Source: Burkholderiales bacterium
GTDB lineage: Bacteria; Pseudomonadota; Gammaproteobacteria; Burkholderiales; Burkholderiaceae
Length of the DNA: 6,931 nt
Assembly (NCBI GenBank): GCA_903643055.1
Contig: CAHJWV010000285.1
Coordinates: forward strand, 1 to 6,931
Direction: 5' to 3'
Shown here: piece by piece, positions 1 through 6,348 of the stretch
Layout of the letters: every line of letters starts with the position of its first letter
Numbering within the stretch: the first letter of the stretch is position 1
The notes under the pieces: model-generated
What the model saw: the letters and a program-made list of their open reading frames with translations, nothing else
Told to the model about the DNA's origin: nothing
The model's database searches: none
Program-made: the position numbers and the translations under genes

Positions 1-130
1 TATCCATGCCGCCAATGTACGAGGCGGTCGGGCGTCAGGTCAGCGCGAAGCGATGGCCTGCGAAGCCGTGCGGACAGGCTGCAGATGCCGCCGATGGGCG
101 AGCGCAGCGCAGCCGGTGCTTGATCAGGTC
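1..130. other. Non-coding left edge, no supportable gene
   Basis: All three plus-strand frames are open for part of this stretch. None has a recognisable protein, a Shine-Dalgarno or a plausible start, and the translations are Arg/Ala/Gly-rich in the way random GC-rich DNA is. Plus-strand frame 1 stops at 121-123, just before the hairpin at 131-158, so the 3' end of a convergent gene cannot be excluded. The peptide (about 40 residues) is not recognisable. On the minus strand no frame continues usefully from the DUF1501 gene. Confidence 0.4.
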
Positions 131-158
131 AGGGCTGCCGCGCGGTGGCGGCAGCCCT
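131..158 (-). terminator. Strong hairpin after the DUF1501 gene, possible terminator
   Basis: A perfect 11-bp inverted repeat, AGGGCTGCCGC at 131-141 and GCGGCAGCCCT at 148-158, encloses a 6-base loop. It begins 8 bases after the stop codon of the minus-strand DUF1501 gene, which is where a terminator would sit. No T-run follows on either strand, so it is not a canonical intrinsic terminator. It could instead be a transcript-end stabilising stem, or part of a bidirectional or Rho-assisted terminator. Confidence 0.45.
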
Positions 159-166
159 TGCGGCGG

Positions 167-1630
167 CTACAGGAAGCCGAGCTTCGGCGTTGCGAAGTTG
201 TGGAGGTTCGGCAGGATCTGGCCAAGCTGCGAATCGCTGGCACCGAACCAGCTGAGCATCGTGGCGGCGTACTGGTCGACCGAGGTCGTGGGAATCCAGC
301 GGCCTTGCAGTTCCCAGCTGTTGACGCCGACGTCGTTCGGGCCGCCGAGTGAGAGCTCCGGATAGTTGCCGTAGCTCTTGCCGCCCTTGACCGCGCCGCC
401 CATCACCAGGTGGTGGTTGCCCCAGGCGTGGTCGGTGCCCATGCTGTTGTTGGGTGTGAAGGTGCGGCCGAAGTCGCTCTGCGTGAACGTGGTGACCGCG
501 TCGGCCATGCCCAGGCCTTTGAGCGCGCCATGGAACGCAGCCATCGCATCGCCCAACTCTTTCAGCAGGCGGGCATGCTCGCCTTCGGTGGTGCTACCGG
601 TGATGGCTTGATTGCCGTGGGTGTCGAAGCCTCCCATCTGCGCAAAGAAGATCTGGCGGTTGCCTTGCACCGTCAGGTTGCCGGCGACGAGCTTGGCGAT
701 CTGGTACAGCTGGCGGCCCATGCTGGTGGCGATTTTTTTGTCGGAGCCGGAGATCAGCGGTGCGAAGGCCGCATCGATCGCGGCGTTGGCCCCTTCGCCG
801 CCCGGCTTGACCGCGATCAGCGAACCAAGGCGGTCCGAGACGCTGAAGGCATTGCGCTGCGCGGTGGCGAAGGCGTCGGCCAGCAATGTGTCTTGCCCTT
901 GGCTGTACAGGAGGTCGAGCGCGGCTTTGCGCGCTGCGTTCGAGCCGTACTTCATGTCTTTGGCCTGCAGCCCGTTGGCACCGAACGAATCACCGGGCGA
1001 GCCCGGCAGCACCAGCGGTGAGACGGTTCCCGAGAGGCCAAAACGCGTGCTGCCGCTGACCGAGATCACCGGGTTGGCGGTGTTCAACGTGGCCGATGCG
1101 CGGCCGCCCCAGCCGGTGCGCTCCAGCGAATTGGCGCTGCCGGTTTCCCACAGCACCTGCTGGTCGGAGTGGGAGTAGAGGTTGTCGGGCAGTATTTCCG
1201 AGCTGTTCGGCTCGGCGCGGAACTGCGCTTTGGTCAGCGGCTTGAAGAGCGGGCCGAGGTTGAACACCGGTGCCAGCTTGCCTTCGTCCCACACCGCCTT
1301 CAACGCGGTGAGCGACGGGTGCAGGCCGAAGTCGATGCCTGACAGCGGCGCGAGGCTGGACGCCGGAATCGCGAGTTTGCTGCGGATGCCGGCGTACTGG
1401 GTGTAGCGGGCGCTGTCGGTCGGGATGATGGTGTTCATCCCGTCGTTGCCGCCGTACAGGAAGATGCAGACCAGCGCCTTGTAGTCGGCGGCGTGGGCCG
1501 GCCTGGCGCCGAGCAGCAGGTTGCCGAGCGTGCCGGCGCCGAGGGCGCCTGCCAGGCCCGAGCCCGAGTGCATCAGCCAGCGGCGGCGGTCCATCGAAGG
1601 CAGGCCGGGGAGCTTGTGGTGGCGGTTCAT
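167..1630 (-). CDS. DUF1501 family protein, Tat-exported
   Basis: A 487-residue protein of the DUF1501 family, full length for that family. The N-terminus has a twin-arginine signal: RRRWLM at 15-20, a hydrophobic Gly/Ala/Leu stretch at about 23-42, and a likely cleavage after AHA at 45-47. It should therefore be folded in the cytoplasm and exported by Tat. Family hallmarks are FLYGGNDGMN (57-66), HSDQQVLWETG (154-164), GGFDTHG (333-339), SDFGR (385-389), GTDHAWGNHH (398-407) and VDQYAATMLSWFG (451-463). DUF1501 proteins are distantly related to the alkaline phosphatase/sulfatase fold. The Asp/His in GGFDTH and TDH..NH resemble that superfamily's metal ligands, but no activity can be assigned from sequence. 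The ATG has a strong GAGGAG six bases upstream, and that site overlaps the stop codon of the preceding DUF1800 gene (10-base gap), implying one operon with coupled translation. Family assignment is firm; function is unknown. Confidence 0.93.
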   Translation of the reverse strand: MNRHHKLPGLPSMDRRRWLMHSGSGLAGALGAGTLGNLLLGARPAHAADYKALVCIFLYGGNDGMNTIIPTDSARYTQYAGIRSKLAIPASSLAPLSGIDFGLHPSLTALKAVWDEGKLAPVFNLGPLFKPLTKAQFRAEPNSSEILPDNLYSHSDQQVLWETGSANSLERTGWGGRASATLNTANPVISVSGSTRFGLSGTVSPLVLPGSPGDSFGANGLQAKDMKYGSNAARKAALDLLYSQGQDTLLADAFATAQRNAFSVSDRLGSLIAVKPGGEGANAAIDAAFAPLISGSDKKIATSMGRQLYQIAKLVAGNLTVQGNRQIFFAQMGGFDTHGNQAITGSTTEGEHARLLKELGDAMAAFHGALKGLGMADAVTTFTQSDFGRTFTPNNSMGTDHAWGNHHLVMGGAVKGGKSYGNYPELSLGGPNDVGVNSWELQGRWIPTTSVDQYAATMLSWFGASDSQLGQILPNLHNFATPKLGFL

Positions 1631-1643
1631 GTCGGGCTCCTCA
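1631..1643 (-). promoter_or_regulatory. Shine-Dalgarno overlapping upstream stop codon
   Basis: Read on the minus strand, the DUF1800 stop TGA (1643-1641) shares bases with the Shine-Dalgarno GAGGAG (1642-1637) of the DUF1501 gene, followed by a six-base spacer and ATG at 1630. This geometry decides the DUF1501 start over the internal ATG at residue 13 and suggests that ribosomes ending on DUF1800 reinitiate on DUF1501. Confidence 0.8.
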
Positions 1644-3722
1644 GCGTTGCACTTGATAGTTGGGCGAAGCGAATACCAGATAGGCCGCGGTCTTCACACG
1701 TTCGTTTTTCCATCCGTTGGTGTTGTTGGAGGCGTTCCACCATGAGACGGCCTTGATCACCTCGGTGCGGGCGGTCGTGGGCAGCAGCTGGCCGAGCGCC
1801 AGCATCGACAGGCGATCGACCAGCACGCCGGCATCGGCGGCGTCGGCTGCGAACGCGCTCAGGTCGACGCGGGTACCGATGTTTCGTGCCAGCGTGGTGT
1901 CGGTCGTCGAAGGGGCCGAGCCGTTCCAGTCGAGCAGATAAGTGAGGTAGTTCAGGCGGCCAAGCGCCGTGTTGGCGTTGTGGATGCCAAACACCGGGCC
2001 GACCAGCGAGGTGCCGGCCACCGGGTAATCAGGTGGGTAGTAGTTGAACACCGACGGTGGGCGGAACAGGTGCTGCTGCAGCGTTTCGCCCCACCACCAG
2101 CTCAATGAGTCGCCATCGGTCTTACCATTCAGCGCCCGCAGCACGCCAGCGAACACCTGCGCCGGCTCGCGCAGCCGGCCCACGTTGGCAGAAGCCAGCG
2201 TGTCGCCGCGCGCTTCAGCGTCGAGCAACACGGCAGCCACGGTCGCGGCGAGGTCACCGCGCACGCCGGTGCCGAAGCCCGCATAGCGGCCGGCATTGAA
2301 GGCGCTGGCCACGCGGCCGATGTAGCCTGGAGACGGGTTGCTGCTGACCAGGTGCTGGATCAGCTGCTTGCCGATGAACGGCGCCATGTTCGGATGAGCC
2401 ATCAGGCTGTCGAGCACCGCGCCCAGTGCGGATTCAGAGGTATGGCCGCCTGCGAGCGCAACGTTGGATAACAGGTCGCGCGAGTTGCTGTCGTGGTACT
2501 TCGCGATGGCCACCATGTCGCCGTCGTAATAACGGCAATTGGCTCCGCTGGGGTAGCAGCCATAGGACGTGCGTCCGCCGTCCGGGAAGGTCCAGCCGGA
2601 CAAGGCAAAAGCGTAGTTGCGAACGATCTCGTTGGTATAGGTGGCAGCGCATTTGCCGCCCTTGAAGCTGCCGTCGAGGTTGAGCTCACAAGTGCCGATC
2701 GAGAACAGCTGAAGCAGCTCGCGAGCGAAGTTTTCATTCGGCGCGTTCTTGTCGTTGTTGACGTTGTTCAGGTAGTCGCCCATCACTGGCGACAGCACCA
2801 CCTTCTTCAGCACCTCGCGGTAGTTGCCGAAGGCGTTGTCGAGCAAGGTGTTGTAGTAGTAGCGGAAGCCGTAGGTGCCAGCGATCTCGGTGCCGCTGAC
2901 GACGACGATCTGCTGCAGCGCGAAGCTCACGCGCTGGCGCAGCTGGTCGGGCTGGCTGACGGCGTTGCTGTAGAAATCCCAGAGCACGGGCACGGTCGAG
3001 AAGTAGTCGCGCCAGCAATTGCCACCCTTGCCATCGCAGAAATCACCGGGGCCGGTGTACTGGTGGCCTTCGCCGCCGAAGCCGGAGGTGTAGCGTGAGT
3101 TCTTCAGCTTCATTTGCGCCGCGATCCAGGCCGAAGCGCCTTGGCCGCGGATGCTCGTGACCAATGATTCGGTCGGCCCGAAGCTGGCCTGGTCGGCCAG
3201 GCGCACGGCGTCGCGAGCCGACATGGAAACGGGCGCTGGTGCCGGGGCCGGGGCTGGAGCTGGAGCTGGAGCTGGAGCTGGAGCTGGAGCTGGAGCTGGA
3301 GCTGGAGCTGGAGCTGGAGCTGGCGGCTTAGGTGCAGGTGCAGGTGCAGGTGCAGGTGCAGGGCTTGGCGCGGGTGTCGTCGGTGCTGGCGCGGGGCTGG
3401 GTGCCGGTGCCGGAGCTGCTGGCTTAGGTGCTGGAGCGGGTGATGGGCTCGGTGTCGGGGTAGGCGCCGGCGCAGGTGAAGGAGCTGGACTGGGCGCAGG
3501 GGTTGTTCCCGGCTTTGGGGCCGGAGCCGGCGCAGGTGTCGGAGAAGGCGTTGGTGCTGGAGTCGGCGCCGTGGCCACGGGGGGCTGGCTGGACTCGGCA
3601 CTGCTTTCGCCGCTACCGCAGGCGGCGAGCGTGGCGGAGAAAGTAGCGGCCAACGCCACCGAATGCCAGCGTGCGCCCAAGAGCAATGCTGTGCGTTTGA
3701 AATCGATGCTGGCAGCGGGCAT
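1641..3722 (-). CDS. DUF1800 family lipoprotein with Pro-Ala linker
   Basis: A 693-residue DUF1800 protein. The N-terminus is a lipoprotein signal peptide: Lys/Arg at 9-10, a hydrophobic core, and a lipobox LAAC with the lipidated Cys at 35. A Ser/Gln-rich segment then leads into a Pro-Ala(-Thr/Ser/Lys) linker at about 47-164, and the DUF1800 domain fills the rest. Domain hallmarks are RLADQASFGPT (174-184), QRVSFALQQIVV (263-274), PNENFARELLQLFSIG (328-343), FALSGWTFPDG (372-382), FIGKQLIQHLV (449-459), LREPAQVFAGVLRAL (517-531), PPSVFNYYPPDYP (555-567) and a C-terminal ASPNYQ. Six cysteines outside the lipobox form three close pairs (229/236, 345/358, 389/396), suggesting periplasmic disulfides. 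The start chosen is ATG at 3722, with AGGA seven bases upstream. The frame stays open to a TTG at 3764 and an ATG at 3728, but neither has a well-placed ribosome site. It is first in an operon with the DUF1501 gene. The molecular function of DUF1800 is not established. Confidence 0.92.
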   Translation of the reverse strand: MPAASIDFKRTALLLGARWHSVALAATFSATLAACGSGESSAESSQPPVATAPTPAPTPSPTPAPAPAPKPGTTPAPSPAPSPAPAPTPTPSPSPAPAPKPAAPAPAPSPAPAPTTPAPSPAPAPAPAPAPKPPAPAPAPAPAPAPAPAPAPAPAPAPAPAPAPVSMSARDAVRLADQASFGPTESLVTSIRGQGASAWIAAQMKLKNSRYTSGFGGEGHQYTGPGDFCDGKGGNCWRDYFSTVPVLWDFYSNAVSQPDQLRQRVSFALQQIVVVSGTEIAGTYGFRYYYNTLLDNAFGNYREVLKKVVLSPVMGDYLNNVNNDKNAPNENFARELLQLFSIGTCELNLDGSFKGGKCAATYTNEIVRNYAFALSGWTFPDGGRTSYGCYPSGANCRYYDGDMVAIAKYHDSNSRDLLSNVALAGGHTSESALGAVLDSLMAHPNMAPFIGKQLIQHLVSSNPSPGYIGRVASAFNAGRYAGFGTGVRGDLAATVAAVLLDAEARGDTLASANVGRLREPAQVFAGVLRALNGKTDGDSLSWWWGETLQQHLFRPPSVFNYYPPDYPVAGTSLVGPVFGIHNANTALGRLNYLTYLLDWNGSAPSTTDTTLARNIGTRVDLSAFAADAADAGVLVDRLSMLALGQLLPTTARTEVIKAVSWWNASNNTNGWKNERVKTAAYLVFASPNYQVQR
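3232..3590 (-). repeat. Pro-Ala coding low-complexity tract with hexamer repeats
   Basis: This tract encodes the Pro-Ala linker of the DUF1800 lipoprotein. Within it, the plus strand shows 11 perfect tandem copies of GCTGGA at 3253-3318, then after a short interruption 5 perfect copies of GGTGCA at 3331-3360. The rest (about 3361-3590) is degenerate Gly/Ala-type sequence on the plus strand, i.e. Pro/Ala/Thr/Ser on the coding strand. Because the unit is six bases, gain or loss by slippage changes linker length by Pro-Ala dipeptides without breaking the frame. Confidence 0.9.
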
Positions 3723-3729
3723 GACCATG

Positions 3730-3733
3730 TCCT
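3730..3733 (-). promoter_or_regulatory. Shine-Dalgarno deciding the DUF1800 start
   Basis: Minus-strand AGGA lies seven bases before the ATG at 3722 and only one base before the ATG at 3728. The TTG at 3764 has no usable purine-rich site in front of it. This favours the 693-residue form over longer versions. Confidence 0.6.
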
Positions 3734-3807
3734 GTTTGCTTGCAAGAGTGGCAAATCGCGTCAATCCCGGTGAAGGCCGAGTGACTCGTTTGGTCGGATG
3801 TCTTGCA

Positions 3808-3833
3808 CAAGCCTGTTGTCAGTGACAGGCTTG
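3808..3833 (-). other. Intergenic hairpin between antiporter and DUF1800 genes
   Basis: A perfect 9-bp inverted repeat, CAAGCCTGT at 3808-3816 and ACAGGCTTG at 3825-3833, has an 8-base loop. It lies in the 171-base gap between the antiporter stop (3894) and the DUF1800 start (3722). No T-run follows in the minus direction, so a classical intrinsic terminator is unlikely. It may be a Rho-assisted terminator of the antiporter transcript, an operator for the DUF1800 operon, or a leader stem. I found no convincing -35/-10 pair in this gap. Confidence 0.5.
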
Positions 3834-3893
3834 CGGCAGTTCCAACTCTGGCGTGCAAGGCAGCAGGATCAATGCCGCTCGGGTTACAGAATG

Positions 3894-5624
3894 TCAGTGA
3901 GCCTCGGAGGTCGCTTGTGGGTGCGAGATGGGCCGCATGCGACCGGTGACATGGCGTGCAATGCCGGTCGCCAGTTCGTTCTCGCCGATGAACACCGTTC
4001 CAATTTTTTCTTTCTCCAACAGCGCCGCGTCTTCCTCGCTGTGAGAGCGCACAACGACCTCGATACCGGGGTTCAAAGTGCGTGCGGTCTCGGCCATTTT
4101 CCTAACTGCGAAAGTGTCTGGCGTTGCAATCACCAGCATGCCGGCTCGTGCGATGTGCGCTTGGATCAACACCGCAGGGTCACCCGCATCGCCCGACACG
4201 GCGGCGAGATTCCGCGCGCGCAGCGCTTCGACGCGTTCGCGGTTTTGATCGGCGACGACGAACGGAATGCCATGTGTACTCAGCTGCTCCGCGATGTGCC
4301 GCCCGACGCGGCCGTAGCCCACCAGCACGACATGCCCGCTCAAAAAGGATTCGTGTACGGAGGTGGGTAGCTCAGCCAGCGGGTCATCGCGCTGCTCGAG
4401 GCGTCGCGCCAATGAGGAGTGTTCGCGCAGCCAGGCTTGCACCGGCGCGACCGCAGCGAAGAGCAGCGAGTTCAATGCGATGGAAATCAGCGCTCCGGCG
4501 AGGATCAGGCTCTGGCCGTCCGGTGACAGCAGCTTGAGTGACACGCCCAGCCCGGCAAGGATGAACGAGAACTCGCCGATCTGCGCCAGGCTGGCACCCA
4601 CCGTGAGCGCGCTGTTCAATGGATAACGGAACACCAGCACCAAGCCAACCGCCGCGATCGTCTTGCCGACCATGATGATCGCGACCACCGCCAGCACGCG
4701 CAGCGGCTCGTCGATCAGCACGCGCGGATCGAACAGCATGCCGACCGACACGAAAAACAGCACCGAGAACGCATCGCGCAGCGGAAGCGATTCGGCCGCA
4801 GCGCGGTGGCTGAATTCCGACTCGCGCATCATCATTCCAGCGAAAAAAGCGCCGAGTGCGAACGACACATCGAACAACATCGCCGAGCCATAAGCCACGC
4901 CCACGGCGCCGGCGATCACGCACAGCGTGAACAGCTCGCGCGAGCCGGTGCGCGACACCAGCCACAAGAGTTTCGGGAACAGGCGCTTGCCGACGACCAG
5001 CATCAGCACGATGAAGCAGGTGACCTTCGCGAGCGTGATACCCAGTGTTTGCCAGATGTTGGAATCTGCGCTGGCCGCATCGTGTGCGACGTCTCCGCCG
5101 AGTATTGGCGCCAGCGGCGGCAGCAGCACCAGCACCAGCACCATCACCAGGTCTTCGACGACGAGCCAGCCGACCGCGATGCGGCCGTTGACCGACTCCA
5201 GCACGCCGCGTGCTTCGAGGGCGCGCAACAGCACCACGGTACTTGCAACCGACAGCGCCAACCCGAACACCAGCGAGCCGCCGAAGCCCCAACCCCACAA
5301 GTGCCCCACGCCCAGCCCCAGGGCCGTTGCGACGGCGATCTGCAGGATCGCGCCCGGTATCGCGATGCGGCGCACGGCCAGCAGATCACTGAGCGAGAAA
5401 TGCAGGCCCACACCCAGCATCAACAACATCACGCCGATCTCTGCCAATTGGCCGGCGAGATCGACATCGGCCACGAAGCCCGGCGTGGCCGGGCCAATCA
5501 TGATGCCGGCCAGCAGATAACCCACCAGCGGAGGGAGCTTCAGTCTCGCAGCGGCGAAACCGAAGATGAGCGCGAGGCCCAGCCCGGCGGCGATGGTGGA
5601 GATCAGGCTGACGTTATGTGGCAT
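3894..5624 (-). CDS. ybaL: YbaL-family CPA2 K+/H+ antiporter with RCK-N domain
   Basis: A 576-residue inner-membrane cation:proton antiporter of the CPA2 (Kef) family, closest by eye to E. coli YbaL, and of similar length. The first 400 residues or so are multi-spanning hydrophobic segments. They carry family signatures PPLVGYLLAGIMIGP (31-45), GVMLLMLGVGLHFSL (64-78), STVVLLRAL (128-136), VVEDLVMV with Glu157-Asp158, SFALGAFFAGMMM (254-266), LPLRDAFSVLFFVSVGMLFDP (280-300) and SLAQIGEFSFILAGLG (345-360). After a charged linker (about 400-428) comes a cytoplasmic TrkA-N/RCK-N Rossmann domain with GYGRVG (436-441) and an acidic Asp459 at the end of the second strand, the usual NAD(H)-binding arrangement. 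There is no TrkA-C domain. Family knowledge suggests K+ efflux coupled to H+ entry, gated by nucleotide binding. The substrate is inferred. The ATG has a GGAG ten bases upstream. No KefF/KefG-type ancillary oxidoreductase is adjacent. It is transcribed divergently from the stress-protein gene. Confidence 0.93.
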   Translation of the reverse strand: MPHNVSLISTIAAGLGLALIFGFAAARLKLPPLVGYLLAGIMIGPATPGFVADVDLAGQLAEIGVMLLMLGVGLHFSLSDLLAVRRIAIPGAILQIAVATALGLGVGHLWGWGFGGSLVFGLALSVASTVVLLRALEARGVLESVNGRIAVGWLVVEDLVMVLVLVLLPPLAPILGGDVAHDAASADSNIWQTLGITLAKVTCFIVLMLVVGKRLFPKLLWLVSRTGSRELFTLCVIAGAVGVAYGSAMLFDVSFALGAFFAGMMMRESEFSHRAAAESLPLRDAFSVLFFVSVGMLFDPRVLIDEPLRVLAVVAIIMVGKTIAAVGLVLVFRYPLNSALTVGASLAQIGEFSFILAGLGVSLKLLSPDGQSLILAGALISIALNSLLFAAVAPVQAWLREHSSLARRLEQRDDPLAELPTSVHESFLSGHVVLVGYGRVGRHIAEQLSTHGIPFVVADQNRERVEALRARNLAAVSGDAGDPAVLIQAHIARAGMLVIATPDTFAVRKMAETARTLNPGIEVVVRSHSEEDAALLEKEKIGTVFIGENELATGIARHVTGRMRPISHPQATSEAH

Positions 5625-5804
5625 TCTGGAGTAGCTCCGGCAAGAGGGAATGAGGGGTCTCGTTTATCGGCGGAAAACAGGACGGCTCCTACATGATCTG
5701 GGGATCGATGCTGACCGGCTTGCCCCTGCGCCCCTGTTTCAATGGATTCATCGGCTTTTCAGAGCCATCTGCCAGTCAATGGCATCACTCACAGGAGACT
5801 CATC
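5625..5804. other. Divergent intergenic region
   Basis: This 180-base spacer lies between the starts of the minus-strand antiporter and the plus-strand stress gene, so it should hold promoters for both. I could not identify a good sigma-70 -35/-10 pair or a sigma-54 site in either direction. TCAATGG occurs twice (5739-5745 and 5776-5782), 37 bases apart, which may be chance. Confidence 0.5.
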
Positions 5805-6311
5805 ATGGAAAAGACCACCGACCCATCCCGCGAGTTGCTTTGGAGCTTGATCAAGGACATCAAGTTCGCAATGTTCACGACCCGCCATGACAACGGCCAT
5901 CTTCATTCTCGCCCGATGACGACGCAAAACCGAAAGGTCGATGAAGACAGCAGCTTGTGGTTCTTCATGTCCCGCAAGAGCGACCCGGTTGGCGACCTGG
6001 AAGTGGAATCCGAAGTGAATGTGGTGTATGCCGATCCCCATAAGGACAGCTATGTCTCAGTTTCAGGAACGGCCGTCGTCGTCGACAACCTCGCCAAGAA
6101 GGAACAGCTGTGGTCGAAGATGTCGGAAGCCTGGTTCCCAGGTGGCGTGACCGATCCTGACCTGGCCCTGGTGCAAGTTCGGATCAGCCACGCAAACTAC
6201 TGGGATGTGAAGAGCAGCAAGATCGTTCAATTGTTCGAGATGGCCAAGGCTGCCGTGACAGGCAAGCCACCAACCCAACTGGGCGAGCATGGCGAAGTCC
6301 GCATGCGCTGA
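5805..6311 (+). CDS. PNPOx-like general stress protein (split-barrel flavin-binding fold)
   Basis: A 168-residue cytoplasmic protein of the pyridoxamine 5'-phosphate oxidase-like superfamily, in the general stress protein 26 group. Visible features are an N-terminal helix leading to KFAMFTTRHDNGHLHSRPM (20-38), a strand LWFFMS (51-56), then YADPHKDSYVSVSG and later a Trp/Phe-rich AWFPGG and a VRISHANYWD strand, in the order typical of this split-barrel fold. Family members bind FMN or FAD and are often stress-induced, but most, including this one, have no assigned reaction. It lacks the additional C-terminal segment of true PdxH. The start is ATG at 5805 with AGGAG seven bases upstream; the frame stays open to an ATG at 5742, but that has no ribosome site. 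A receiver-domain gene follows after 37 bases with no terminator between, suggesting an operon. Confidence 0.88.
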   Translation: MEKTTDPSRELLWSLIKDIKFAMFTTRHDNGHLHSRPMTTQNRKVDEDSSLWFFMSRKSDPVGDLEVESEVNVVYADPHKDSYVSVSGTAVVVDNLAKKEQLWSKMSEAWFPGGVTDPDLALVQVRISHANYWDVKSSKIVQLFEMAKAAVTGKPPTQLGEHGEVRMR

Positions 6312-6338
6312 ATGACCTGAACTCTTCGTTTTCAGCAC

Positions 6339-6343
6339 GGTGA
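6339..6343 (+). promoter_or_regulatory. Weak ribosome site for the receiver gene
   Basis: GGTGA lies five bases before the ATG at 6349. A GTG at 6340 is in frame and would add three residues, but it overlaps this motif and has no purine-rich sequence of its own, so the ATG is preferred. Confidence 0.45.
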
Positions 6344-6348
6344 TTGAC

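Noticed and set aside
410..1021. Plus-strand open frame antisense to the DUF1501 gene
   Set aside because: The opposite strand carries clear DUF1501 motifs, and this frame has no recognisable protein features.
3232..3590. Possibility that the tandem hexamers are a CRISPR-like or minisatellite array
   Set aside because: There are no spacers, the unit is six bases, and the tract is in frame within a coding gene.
3110..3754. Minus-strand frame with a Leu-Gln repeat overlapping the DUF1800 N-terminus
   Set aside because: It is a frame-shifted reading of the same hexamers and contains no recognised domain.
3778..3788. Short palindrome CGAGT-G-ACTCG near the DUF1800 start
   Set aside because: Five-base arms are expected by chance in a window of this size, and no second copy is nearby.
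3151..3825. Long plus-strand open frame encoding a Gly-Ala repeat protein opposite the DUF1800 linker
   Set aside because: It is the antisense reading of the hexamer repeats, with no Shine-Dalgarno, and the repeat unit keeps all frames open. The minus-strand frame has a signal peptide and a recognised domain.
4384..5298. Long minus-strand Arg/Ala/Gly-rich frame inside the antiporter
   Set aside because: This is an alternate-frame shadow in GC-rich DNA with no family motifs or ribosome site.
4806..5696. Long plus-strand open frame, His/Gln/Arg-rich, opposite the antiporter
   Set aside because: It lies wholly antisense to a well-conserved YbaL-type gene. The composition is what transmembrane codons give when read in reverse.
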